Part shown: positions 1-7,459 of the stretch, one piece after another
Layout: every line of letters starts with the position of its first letter
Numbering within the stretch: position 1 is the first letter of the stretch
Assembly (NCBI GenBank): GCA_030433055.1
Contig: JAUILJ010000204.1
Span: 1 to 10,364, forward strand
DNA length: 10,364 bases
Direction of reading: 5' to 3'
DNA from: Polyangia bacterium
GTDB taxonomy: Bacteria; Myxococcota_A; Polyangia; Polyangiales; Polyangiaceae
The notes under the pieces: model-generated
The model's input: only the letters and a program-made list of their open reading frames with translations
Databases searched by the model: none
What the model was told of the DNA's origin: nothing
Made by a program: the position numbers and the translations under genes

Positions 1-60
1 CTCGCCTTGGGTACGCCGGGCGCGCTGAAACTCGATTCCAACGCGCCCGGGGTTCAGTGA
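1..60 (+). CDS. Possible C-terminal tail of an upstream gene (partial)
   Basis: Frame 1 is open from the first base and ends at a TGA at 58-60, giving 19 residues that end in PGVQ. The sequence is too short to assign to a family. It is reported because it uses G/C-ending codons like the real genes here and because a co-directional end would make a convergent arrangement with the lipoprotein at 177-551. An open frame of 19 codons can easily occur by chance in DNA of this composition. Confidence 0.3.
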   Translation, partial: LALGTPGALKLDSNAPGVQ

Positions 61-176
61 AAGCTGGAGGCCGATTCCCCGGGACTTGCCTCGGACGACG
101 CTTGATGGCGACCCACTGTGGCTGTCTGGGCTCAGCGGGCACGCTCAGCGCCGCGCGGGAGGCCCGGGGACTCCGC

Positions 177-551
177 TCAGCGGCCGGGGCTCTCGATCTC
201 CTTCGGGCAGTCCTTGGTGGTGAAGTCAGTGCAGTCGCAGGTGATGTAGGTCTGTCGGACGGGGCGCCTGACGAGGTGCGCGTCGTCGACGCTCACCCAG
301 GTGTCGATTGGCACGCTGATGTGCTCCGTCCAGAGGCAGCGCGTCACGGTGGTGTACACACAACCGTCCTTGCCAGTGTCCTCCCTGGTGTCGCCGTCAG
401 GCCCGCAAACCTCTCCCTCGGTGGCGGCCGCTTGCGCGGTCTCGGTGGCTTCTACCTCGTAGGGTTCGCTGGATTCCGTGTCCACGGCGCAGCCCGCGAG
501 GCTGGAGGCAAAACCGAAGAGTGCGATGCCAATGATGTACTTGATGTGCAT
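177..551 (-). CDS. Small cysteine-rich lipoprotein, unknown function
   Basis: This encodes 124 residues with a clear lipoprotein signal. A short N-terminus with one lysine (MHIK) leads into a hydrophobic stretch (about residues 5-19) and a lipobox LAGC with the acylated cysteine at residue 21. The mature protein begins with an acidic, Thr/Ala/Glu-rich linker (about 22-47). A compact C-terminal part follows with six cysteines (49, 64, 72, 105, 107, 115), an even number compatible with three disulfides in the periplasm or on the cell surface. The start is supported by a purine-rich ribosome binding site, GAAAGGA on the minus strand (561-567), nine bases before the ATG. I do not recognise the family. 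Small Cys-rich lipoproteins of unknown role are common in myxobacteria, and nothing here points to a ligand or enzyme activity. It appears monocistronic, with about 200 bases of non-coding DNA upstream. Confidence 0.85.
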   Translation of the reverse strand: MHIKYIIGIALFGFASSLAGCAVDTESSEPYEVEATETAQAAATEGEVCGPDGDTREDTGKDGCVYTTVTRCLWTEHISVPIDTWVSVDDAHLVRRPVRQTYITCDCTDFTTKDCPKEIESPGR

Positions 552-601
552 GGTCGAAGTTCCTTTCCGTGAGGACTTCTACCAACTGACACCTGTGCGC
601 G

Positions 602-669
602 ACCTTAACCGCGCCTTAATGCTGGTGCATTTCCGCGGGGATATTTGTCGCCGTTTCCGCGAACCTTAA
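602..669 (-). promoter_or_regulatory. Repeat-containing region upstream of the lipoprotein gene
   Basis: The spacer 552-758 between the two minus-strand genes holds no gene. Inside it CCTTAA (TTAAGG on the coding strand) occurs three times, at 603-608, 614-619 and 664-669. TTTCCGCG occurs twice, at 630-637 and 654-661, with a 24-base period. The region lies 50-120 bases before the lipoprotein start, where its promoter and operators would be expected. No convincing -35/-10 pair was found, so the role is a guess from position and repetition. Confidence 0.3.
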
Positions 670-758
670 GCCTCGTCCGCGCGGCCGAAGTATGTAGCTC
701 GCGATTGTCACGCAGAAACACCCTTTGAGGTCTGCTCCGCGGCGAAGTGTTTCCACGC

Positions 759-1451
759 TCAGCGTGCTTGGTCCAGAGTGCGCTGGGGCGCTTCGCTGGC
801 CCGCGGCTCTGGCGCACGGGGGGCACGCAGGCGACTGATCGGGCTGCGTGGCGACTCCATGGGTAAGCGCGGCGTGTCGGTGTGCCGCAGGGCGCTCACG
901 GGCAGGCTCAGGCGCTGCCACGCGCCGCGCATGCTGGTGGGGCGCGCTCCAAGGTTGGCGCGGCGCAGCTCCTGCAGCTGAGCCCGTCGGTCGTGGGCTT
1001 CGACGCGCAGCGCGAAGTCGGTGGCGTGGCGCTCGAGGGCGCGGAGCAGCACGCCCCGACGCGCGGCCGGGTCCGGCAAGGCCAGGACTCCAACCCGACG
1101 CAGCGGGGTCCACATGGGAACGGCGATCACCTGCATGCACCCGAGACTGGTAGTGAGCCAGCTCGGCACCTCGAGGATCAGGGTGCGCTCGACGTGTGCG
1201 AGCCAGCTGCGAAGCTGGCACTCGTAGACTGTGGTCACCTCCGCGCTGCTTGCGATCACGCCGTCTCCGGGCGAGCCACGCAGCGGGTCCACCGTCGCCG
1301 CAGCCACTGCAGGGGTGGTCAGCCAGCGGACTTCGTCCACGAAATCGAGCAGGTTGGGAGCTTGGGTCGCGCGCGATCCGAGCTTGAGAAAGATCCCGCT
1401 CTGGGTGTGCGGATGATCCGAGTCGCTGCGCGTGCGGTAGGTCACGCTCAA
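759..1451 (-). CDS. Uncharacterised protein with GAF-like core
   Basis: This encodes about 230 residues. No ATG is available: the frame opens after a TAG at 1500-1502, and the first usable starts are TTG at 1451 or GTG at 1445, neither with a strong ribosome binding site, so the N-terminus is uncertain. Residues about 30-128 look like a folded alpha/beta domain. The stretch around 105-126, alternating hydrophobic residues with a VPMW turn and ending GVLAL, resembles the last strands of GAF domains. A probable amphipathic helix follows (about 133-166). The last 60 residues are rich in Arg, Pro, Ala and Ser and probably disordered. The gene lies 32 bases after the phosphodiesterase stop on the same strand, so the two are probably co-transcribed. 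A rival minus-strand frame (616-1623) is of low complexity and starts inside the phosphodiesterase gene. GAF membership is an impression from the hydrophobic pattern, not a proven match. Confidence 0.62.
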   Translation of the reverse strand: MSVTYRTRSDSDHPHTQSGIFLKLGSRATQAPNLLDFVDEVRWLTTPAVAAATVDPLRGSPGDGVIASSAEVTTVYECQLRSWLAHVERTLILEVPSWLTTSLGCMQVIAVPMWTPLRRVGVLALPDPAARRGVLLRALERHATDFALRVEAHDRRAQLQELRRANLGARPTSMRGAWQRLSLPVSALRHTDTPRLPMESPRSPISRLRAPRAPEPRASEAPQRTLDQAR

Positions 1452-1483
1452 GTGAACGGGCCCCAGCGGGGGACCTTGAGCAC

Positions 1484-2347
1484 TCAGCTCCCGCGGACGC
1501 TATCCACCAGCAAATCCGGCCGATCTGACATGATTCCATCGACACCCAGCCGCCACAGCGCTCGCATTTCGTCGCTCGAGTCGATGGTCCAGACGTGCAC
1601 CTGAATGCCGAGGCGATGAGCAACGTCGACCAAACGTCGGGTCACGACGGGCACCACGCCGACTTTGACCGGCAACTGGAGGGCGTCGTAGGCAGGCTCC
1701 TCCCAGCGCCAGAGGCCCAGCCGGGCCGCGATCAGAAAACGCAGGCTCTCGCGCGTGCCCGCCGAAGTCGCCACTCGGCCCCTCGATACCTCACGGAATT
1801 CTTGCACCAGGGGATCGAAGCTCGCAGCAATCAGCAACTGGTCGTGTAAGCCGCGGCGCTCGATCAAATCCCACATCGGCCTGACGATGTCAGGCTCCCG
1901 CTGCTTCAACTCCAAGTTGAGTCGCACCCCCGGGAAACGCTCCAACGCTTCTTCCAGGGTGGGGATGGTGTGCCCCATGGCGCGAAACGGATAGCGACCG
2001 CCTTGATAGAACCGATAGCCCGCGTCCAGCTGCTTGAGCTCGCTCAGGGTGAAGTCTCGGATGTAGCCCGAGCCGTTGGTCGTCCGCTCGACCCGCGCGT
2101 CATGAAACAGCACCAGATGTCCGTCCCGCGTACGGTGTACGTCGCTCTCGATGTGGGACACCCCCAGATCCAGCGCCCCCGCGAAGGCCTCCAGCGTGTT
2201 CTCCGGCCACAGCTGGGCGCCACCGCGGTGCGCGAAGCACAGGCGTTGGGCGTGCTCCGAACGGCGCTCCGCGCCCTCGAGCCTCTCCAGAAATGCGCGG
2301 GGCGACGAAGCGAAGTCGGGCATCTCGCGAGCATACTGAGCCCGCAT
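1484..2347 (-). CDS. Glycerophosphodiester phosphodiesterase family protein
   Basis: This encodes 287 residues, normal for bacterial single-domain GDPD enzymes. These hydrolyse glycerophosphodiesters from phospholipid turnover to glycerol 3-phosphate and an alcohol, using a divalent metal in a TIM barrel. The expected motifs appear in order: AHRG (H40, R41), PENT (E49, N50), IESDV (E67, D69), LVLFHD (H82, D83), LNLELK (E146, K148), HVWTID near 251-256, and a C-terminal GVDGIMSDRP. These cover the usual metal ligands and the general acid/base pair of the family. There is no signal peptide or membrane segment, so it is predicted cytoplasmic like UgpQ rather than periplasmic like GlpQ. The start is set by a strong GGAGGT (2358-2363 read on the minus strand), ten bases before the ATG; an internal ATG at 2323 is less well placed. 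It is divergent from the barrel-protein gene. No glycerol-phosphate transporter is next to it, so substrate specificity is open. Confidence 0.95.
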   Translation of the reverse strand: MRAQYAREMPDFASSPRAFLERLEGAERRSEHAQRLCFAHRGGAQLWPENTLEAFAGALDLGVSHIESDVHRTRDGHLVLFHDARVERTTNGSGYIRDFTLSELKQLDAGYRFYQGGRYPFRAMGHTIPTLEEALERFPGVRLNLELKQREPDIVRPMWDLIERRGLHDQLLIAASFDPLVQEFREVSRGRVATSAGTRESLRFLIAARLGLWRWEEPAYDALQLPVKVGVVPVVTRRLVDVAHRLGIQVHVWTIDSSDEMRALWRLGVDGIMSDRPDLLVDSVRGS

Positions 2348-2357
2348 CGCTTCCGAT

Positions 2358-2363
2358 ACCTCC
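2358..2363 (-). promoter_or_regulatory. Strong ribosome binding site of the phosphodiesterase gene
   Basis: The plus-strand ACCTCC reads GGAGGT on the minus strand, ten bases ahead of the ATG at 2347. It is close to the full anti-Shine-Dalgarno complement and is the best such site in the left half of the window. It decides the start in favour of 2347 over the in-frame ATG at 2323. Confidence 0.75.
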
Positions 2364-2389
2364 GCTTAACGTCTCTGGGCATTGCGCCC

Positions 2390-2421
2390 TAGACTGGCAT
2401 TGCTCATTAGACTGGTCAGTC
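2390..2421 (+). promoter_or_regulatory. Direct repeat and small palindrome before the barrel-protein start
   Basis: TAGACTGG occurs at 2390-2397 and again at 2408-2415, an 18-base period. The second copy overlaps an inverted repeat, GACTG-GT-CAGTC (2410-2421), ending one base before the ATG at 2423. No Shine-Dalgarno-like sequence is visible before this ATG. The element occupies the 75-base divergent spacer. It could bind a regulator or fold at the 5' end of the mRNA, or be chance. Confidence 0.3.
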
Positions 2422-2422
2422 C

Positions 2423-3742
2423 ATGTTCGAATCTCGGTCTTGCAGCGCGCTTCCGCGCAATCGTCGGCGACACTCGGCGCGGGTCGCTGGCTGCTTCGGC
2501 GCTGCCCTCGGCGTCTGCCTGCTCGCGCCGCCCGCAGCGGCGCAGACGATCGGGGGCGAGGTCGAACATCACGTGGATGAGGGCCTGAAGTCCAAGCAAC
2601 GCTCCTCACCCCCCAAAAAGAAGAAGAAGAAGAAGAAGCCTGCGAAGCGGTCGAAGTCGTCGTCCCGGCAGCCGCGGCGAGCGCCCGAGCAAAAGGGCTA
2701 TTGGTCTGGGGACCCGAACAAGGCAGCGGGGCCCAAGCCAGCGGAGACGAAGTACCCGATCCGCGTGCTCGGAGGTGGCCTGCGCATCGATCCAGGGGTT
2801 GGCGGGGCGTACCGTGGCTGGCGACCTCAAGGTTACCCTGCCCTGGATGTTTCCACGCAGAATTATTATACCTGGAGCCTCGATGTCGGCGTCGGACTCT
2901 TCGGCTGGGTGACCCTGCACCACGGCTATTTCGAGTCGAACTCTGCTAGTGCCCCCTCGCGCCCCGAAGCAGCAATCACCGCGCGGGCAGGCAACCTGGC
3001 GCCCAAGCTGACCAAGGCGCTCGGCGTCATCGGTTTCCCCGCGGTGAGCTTCGTGTGGGAGCCGATCTTCCGCTACGAGACCCGCGCGTTCGAGACCACG
3101 GTGACGCCCAAGCAGCCGGTGCGGGTGATCCCGCACTCCGCCAGCCCGAACCAGCCGACGACTGACTTTCCGCTGACGACTGAGCCCCTGACCATGGTCA
3201 GTGGCTTCGAGAGCTTCATCGTTGGCGTCAAGTACAACCACGACAATGACCCGACGGGTATCGTTCAAGTGCCCAAGGGAGACTTCCCCGAGATCTACCT
3301 CGGCCTTGGCTTGACCAGCTACTCCAAGCCCTACCAAGTCCGCGTCGATGACTTCGTGCTAGATGAGCTGGTGTTCGATGCCCGTTTCCGTGGGGCAGGT
3401 TTGGCGTTTGGGGGTGAGACGCAGCGTACCCCAACCAAGTTCTACGGGAGCCTCTCGAGCCAGGTAGGTCTCGGCGAAGTTCTACTGCTCGAGGACTACA
3501 GCTTGAACGACGCGCTCCCCGACGACTGGCTGATCGGCTATGTCCAGGGTGAGCTGACGTTCGGCTATCTGCATCCGCTGCTCAAGACAGCGCCCACCCT
3601 GCTTGGCGGCATCGAAGCGACCGTCGGCGGGATGACGTTCTTCTACTTCAAGACCTTCCAGGCGGAGGGCGAGCGTGAGACGCCGCCCCTCAACTGGGAC
3701 ATCCTGTGGGGCCTGCACGCGTACATCACGTTGCCGCTCTAG
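2423..3742 (+). CDS. Secreted, probable outer-membrane beta-barrel protein with lysine run
   Basis: This encodes 439 residues. The N-terminus has a long Arg-rich segment (RNRRR near 12-16), a hydrophobic core (about 21-36) and a signal peptidase I-like PAAAQ site near residue 40, so export is likely. Residues about 56-90 form a very basic, Lys/Ser/Pro/Arg-rich linker with eight consecutive lysines (65-72). From about residue 105 the sequence is glycine- and aromatic-rich with alternating hydrophobic strands and short turns, as in outer-membrane barrels. It ends in an aromatic/hydrophobic strand (HAYITLPL) like a barrel-assembly signal, although the last residue is Leu rather than Phe. I do not recognise a named family, and no enzymatic motif is visible. 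The basic linker could contact lipopolysaccharide, peptidoglycan or another polyanion; that is inference. The gene is divergent from the phosphodiesterase and convergent with the DoxX-like gene, so probably monocistronic. The ATG lacks a clear ribosome binding site. Confidence 0.85.
   Translation: MFESRSCSALPRNRRRHSARVAGCFGAALGVCLLAPPAAAQTIGGEVEHHVDEGLKSKQRSSPPKKKKKKKKPAKRSKSSSRQPRRAPEQKGYWSGDPNKAAGPKPAETKYPIRVLGGGLRIDPGVGGAYRGWRPQGYPALDVSTQNYYTWSLDVGVGLFGWVTLHHGYFESNSASAPSRPEAAITARAGNLAPKLTKALGVIGFPAVSFVWEPIFRYETRAFETTVTPKQPVRVIPHSASPNQPTTDFPLTTEPLTMVSGFESFIVGVKYNHDNDPTGIVQVPKGDFPEIYLGLGLTSYSKPYQVRVDDFVLDELVFDARFRGAGLAFGGETQRTPTKFYGSLSSQVGLGEVLLLEDYSLNDALPDDWLIGYVQGELTFGYLHPLLKTAPTLLGGIEATVGGMTFFYFKTFQAEGERETPPLNWDILWGLHAYITLPL
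2615..2638 (+). repeat. Trinucleotide (AAG) run coding eight lysines
   Basis: One AAA and seven consecutive AAG codons encode Lys65-72 of the barrel protein. The seven AAG units (2618-2638) form a perfect in-frame trinucleotide microsatellite. Slippage would change the number of lysines without breaking the frame, so copy number may differ between strains. Confidence 0.9.
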
Positions 3743-3746
3743 CCCT

Positions 3747-3757
3747 GGGCTGAGCCC
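3747..3757 (+). terminator. Weak terminator-like hairpin after the barrel gene
   Basis: GGGC-TGA-GCCC begins five bases after the stop codon and is followed by TTCTTC. The stem is only four base pairs and the T-rich tract is short, so it would be a poor intrinsic terminator. The 136-base spacer 3743-3878 between two convergent genes holds nothing else I can support. Confidence 0.3.
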
Positions 3758-3878
3758 TTCTTCGCCGCAACGGATCGGTCGACTCCGGCCTAGCTTTCAG
3801 GATGTCGCGCCGGACGCAGGCAAGCGTGCGAGGAACAACGGAATCCATGCGGAAACATAAGGGCGCCGGCGAGGTTGT

Positions 3879-4316
3879 TCAGGTGCGGCGCAGCGGCACC
3901 AACGCGCGCAGCGCCGGGCTCCGGAGCCACAAACCGAACCAGAGCAACGCGGCGACGTAGACCGGAAAGAGCACGTGGCTGAACAACGGGTTGCCGACGC
4001 GCACGTGGGTCGCGATGGCGCCGCCGAGGTAGCCGGTCCAGAGGATGGCGCCGAGCACCGAGGTGCGGGGGAACAGGTAGACCACGAGGCACACGAGCTG
4101 GACCGCCCCGAGCGGAACGATCACGCTGGGGTCGTAGCCCAGTTGCTTCGTGCCTTCGATGGCGGGCGCGGTCGCAAAGACCTTCATGGTCGCGTCCATG
4201 GTCAGGAAGGCGACGGCGAGGCCGCTGGACACGTAGCCGCCGACCTTGGCGCCACGGGACGGGGAAGAGACGTGAGAGGAGGTCGGCTTCGCGACCGCTG
4301 GGCTGATACTTTCCAT
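3879..4316 (-). CDS. DoxX-like family integral membrane protein
   Basis: The chosen start gives 145 residues. A Ser/Pro-rich N-terminus (about 25 residues) precedes four hydrophobic segments typical of the small DoxX-like (DoxX_2) proteins: a first helix rich in small residues, one ending in LVCLVVYLFP, a central ILWTGYLGGAIATHVR and a last helix ending in LWFGLWLR. The TGYLGGAIATHVR stretch with the following PLFSH is characteristic of this subgroup as I know it. The biochemical role is unknown; some DoxX relatives are linked to respiratory or redox membrane complexes. The start at 4316 is preferred because GGAG lies six bases upstream (4323-4326 on the minus strand), whereas an in-frame ATG at 4334 has only a C-rich leader. 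The longer form would add six residues (MKAEKA). It is divergent from the small membrane protein at 4462. Confidence 0.88.
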   Translation of the reverse strand: MESISPAVAKPTSSHVSSPSRGAKVGGYVSSGLAVAFLTMDATMKVFATAPAIEGTKQLGYDPSVIVPLGAVQLVCLVVYLFPRTSVLGAILWTGYLGGAIATHVRVGNPLFSHVLFPVYVAALLWFGLWLRSPALRALVPLRRT

Positions 4317-4322
4317 GGCTTT

Positions 4323-4326
4323 CTCC
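4323..4326 (-). promoter_or_regulatory. Ribosome binding site that selects the DoxX-like start
   Basis: CTCC on the plus strand reads GGAG on the minus strand, six bases ahead of the ATG at 4316. No comparable site precedes the alternative ATG at 4334, so this short site is the reason for choosing the shorter protein. Confidence 0.45.
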
Positions 4327-4403
4327 GCTTTCATGGGGGATGTAGGGATAGACTGTGGTCGACGGGGAAACTCATCGCTCGCCTGGCAGTATCAGTACCC
4401 GCA

Positions 4404-4436
4404 GAGCCTTTGGCTCACCCAGCGAGCCTGCGGCTC
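4404..4436 (+). repeat. Two tandem copies of a 13-base hairpin
   Basis: GAGCC-TTT-GGCTC (4404-4416) and GAGCC-TGC-GGCTC (4424-4436) are perfect five-base-pair inverted repeats with identical stems and different three-base loops, 20 bases apart. They sit in the divergent spacer, 26-58 bases before the ATG at 4462. No T-run follows, so they are not classic terminators. They could be a dispersed palindromic repeat, a leader RNA structure or a protein-binding site. Confidence 0.6.
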
Positions 4437-4461
4437 CCTCGTCTCGTCCCAGTTTTCCGCC

Positions 4462-4917
4462 ATGGAGCCTCAGCTCACCGCCTCGGAACGCGATCAGCTC
4501 AATGTCTTGGGCATCCTGTTCTATGTCTATGCTGGGCTACAAGTGCTGACCGGACTCGCCGGTGGCGTGTACGTGCTGATGGGCGGGCTGATGCTCAACG
4601 ATCCCACGTTTCACAGCAGCGGCGCGCCGCCGGTGGTCGAGGCGCTCCCGTGGTTCTTCATTGCCGTGGGGATGCTGGTCACGCTCTACATTTGGAGCGT
4701 TGCGGTGCTGCTGTTCTTCACCGCCTCCAGCATTCGTGCGCGCAAGCGCCACGTGCTGTGTTGCATCGGCTCGGCGTTCATCCTGCTGAACATTCCACTG
4801 GGCACGGCGTTGGGCGTCTTCGCCTTGATCCTGTTGCTGCGCCCGAGCGTGAAGTCGGTGTTCGAGCGCCCCGAGGCCTTCCCGCAGCACAACGCGCCCT
4901 ATCCGCCCACTATCTGA
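4462..4917 (+). CDS. Small multi-spanning membrane protein, unknown function
   Basis: This encodes 151 residues with three to four hydrophobic segments (about 15-45, 63-88 and 98-127), a basic loop RARKRH at 92-97 and a short proline-rich hydrophilic C-terminus. The segment from about 111 to 133, PLGTALGVFALILLLRPSVKSVF, matches a pattern I recall from many small membrane proteins of myxobacteria and relatives (PxGTxLGVFTLIVLxxPSV), which have no assigned function. The frame is open upstream to 4315. The ATG at 4462 is chosen because the preceding residues look non-coding and the upstream extension would overlap the divergent gene's start and contain the tandem hairpins. No clear ribosome binding site is visible. 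The gene is convergent with the carboxyltransferase gene, with only 31 bases between stops. Confidence 0.8.
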   Translation: MEPQLTASERDQLNVLGILFYVYAGLQVLTGLAGGVYVLMGGLMLNDPTFHSSGAPPVVEALPWFFIAVGMLVTLYIWSVAVLLFFTASSIRARKRHVLCCIGSAFILLNIPLGTALGVFALILLLRPSVKSVFERPEAFPQHNAPYPPTI

Positions 4918-4948
4918 GAGAGCTGTGTGTGCGGTGCACCACGCGCGG

Positions 4949-6598
<1,650 letters not shown>

Positions 6599-6722
6599 CG
6601 GCGCCGAGGCTATCCGATGCTCGGGCGCTTGGCGACGCGCTGCGCCGCGCCGCGGAGTTGCTGCTTGGAACCGAGTTACGAGTCGTGGCAGGGGGCCCGC
6701 CGCGAGCTATGCTTGGCGGCGC

Positions 6723-7097
6723 ATGGATTCGGTGAGGGTGGATCGCTGGCTCTGGGCCGCGCGGCTCTACAAGACGCGCACCGCGGCCGCTGCGGCATGC
6801 TCCGGCGGCCTGGTGAAGCTGAATGACAACGCCGTGAAGCCCGCCGCCAAGCTCAAGGTGGGCGATCGGGTGCGGGCCCAGGCTCCGCGCGGACTGGTGA
6901 TCCTGGAAGTGGCGCAGCTGGCGGAGAAGCGCCTCGCGCCGGCGCCTGCGCGCGAGCTGTACGTCGACCACTCCCCTCCGCCGCCGCCGCGAGAGCAGCG
7001 CATGCAAGAGCTACCCATCCGCGATCGCGGCGCGGGGCGCCCGACCAAAGCCGACCGCAGGGCGATGGAGCGCCTGCGGCGCTGGATAGACGAGTAG
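6723..7097 (+). CDS. S4-domain RNA-binding protein, Hsp15-like
   Basis: This encodes 124 residues, close to Hsp15 (HslR, about 133 residues in E. coli). An S4 domain occupies about residues 4-65: it opens RVDRWLWAARLYKTR, the signature of the Hsp15 subgroup, and continues through VKLNDNAVKPAAKLKVGDRV, where the S4 turn contacts RNA. The C-terminal tail is basic and contains GRPTKADRRAMERLRRW (105-121), matching the conserved GRPTKxDRR tail of this family. Hsp15 of E. coli binds stalled 50S subunits that still carry nascent chain and helps recycle them; that function is transferred from the family. The sequence contains a Pro run (85-89). The gene is divergent from the carboxyltransferase across a 124-base spacer and is followed 15 bases after its stop by a strong hairpin. 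The ATG has only a G-rich, weak upstream site. Confidence 0.92.
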   Translation: MDSVRVDRWLWAARLYKTRTAAAAACSGGLVKLNDNAVKPAAKLKVGDRVRAQAPRGLVILEVAQLAEKRLAPAPARELYVDHSPPPPPREQRMQELPIRDRGAGRPTKADRRAMERLRRWIDE

Positions 7098-7111
7098 CTG
7101 GTCAGACCCTT

Positions 7112-7140
7112 CGCCTCGGCCGACGCTGCGGGCCGAGGCG
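7112..7140 (+). terminator. Strong hairpin after the S4 gene, with an overlapping alternative stem
   Basis: CGCCTCGGCC (7112-7121) pairs perfectly with GGCCGAGGCG (7131-7140) around a nine-base loop, starting 15 bases after the S4 stop codon. There is no T-run, so if it ends transcription it does so as a U-less hairpin or with Rho. A second stem, CTGCGG (7126-7131) with CCGCAG (7141-7146), overlaps the first and excludes it. Confidence 0.6.
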
Positions 7141-7161
7141 CCGCAGGCTGGGTCCTCGGGG

Positions 7162-7193
7162 TTGGGGGTGAGGCGCTCCAGCGCAGCCCCCAA
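7162..7193 (+). other. Nested hairpin
   Basis: TTGGGGG (7162-7168) pairs with CCCCCAA (7187-7193), and inside it GCGC (7173-7176) pairs with GCGC (7181-7184) around a TCCA loop. Eleven base pairs in 32 bases make this a likely RNA fold. It follows the first hairpin by 21 bases and may be part of a double terminator or of a structured transcript. Confidence 0.45.
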
Positions 7194-7352
7194 ACTCCCA
7201 ACGCGAGCCAGCACACCTGCGTTTGGGCCAGCTGATGGCGGGGCAAGGCGCTGCTCCCAGTGCTGTCGGGAGGCGCTGGCACAGATCGCGCAAGTTGTTC
7301 GTCGTGTTCGCCGCTCTCCTGCGTTTTCAGCGTGAAAGCGACAAACCGGCAT

Positions 7353-7365
7353 GTCCGAATCGGAC
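7353..7365. promoter_or_regulatory. Operator-like palindrome
   Basis: GTCCGA-A-TCGGAC is a perfect 13-base inverted repeat with six-base arms. The half-site core TGTCC recurs just downstream at 7369-7373. The size and symmetry fit a dimeric DNA-binding protein site. It lies 118 bases before the kinase start. No regulator gene is adjacent. Confidence 0.35.
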
Positions 7366-7377
7366 GAGTGTCCATTG

Positions 7378-7419
7378 CTGACAGGCGGATACCGACGCGT
7401 GCGTCGAAGCACCTGTCGG
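7378..7419 (+). promoter_or_regulatory. Two-tier stem-loop upstream of the kinase gene
   Basis: CTGACAGG (7378-7385) pairs with CCTGTCGG (7412-7419), eight pairs including one G-T wobble. After a 7/5-base internal loop, CGACG (7393-7397) pairs with CGTCG (7402-7406) around a CGTG tetraloop. Thirteen pairs in 42 bases, separated by an internal loop, look like a folded leader RNA rather than a simple terminator; no T-run follows. It ends 63 bases before the kinase ATG. I do not recognise a known riboswitch or protein-binding leader. Confidence 0.4.
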
Positions 7420-7459
7420 TTACGTGCGGAAACGTCGAGTAAGTGCCAATCTTCCCGCC

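Noticed and set aside
57..572. Long plus-strand open frame opposite the lipoprotein gene
   Set aside because: It is antisense to a gene with a clear lipobox and ribosome binding site, and its protein is of low complexity with no domain signature.
754..766. CACGC-TCA-GCGTG hairpin over the stop codon of the 759-1451 gene
   Set aside because: The five-pair stem includes coding bases and is followed on the minus strand by GAAACACTTC, not a T-run. A similar CGCTGAGCG at the lipoprotein stop is explained by a common Arg-stop context.
616..1623. 335-codon minus-strand open frame
   Set aside because: It overlaps the phosphodiesterase C-terminus and the whole of the 759-1451 gene in another frame, and is dominated by Arg, Ala, Pro and Ser as expected for a shifted frame in GC-rich DNA.
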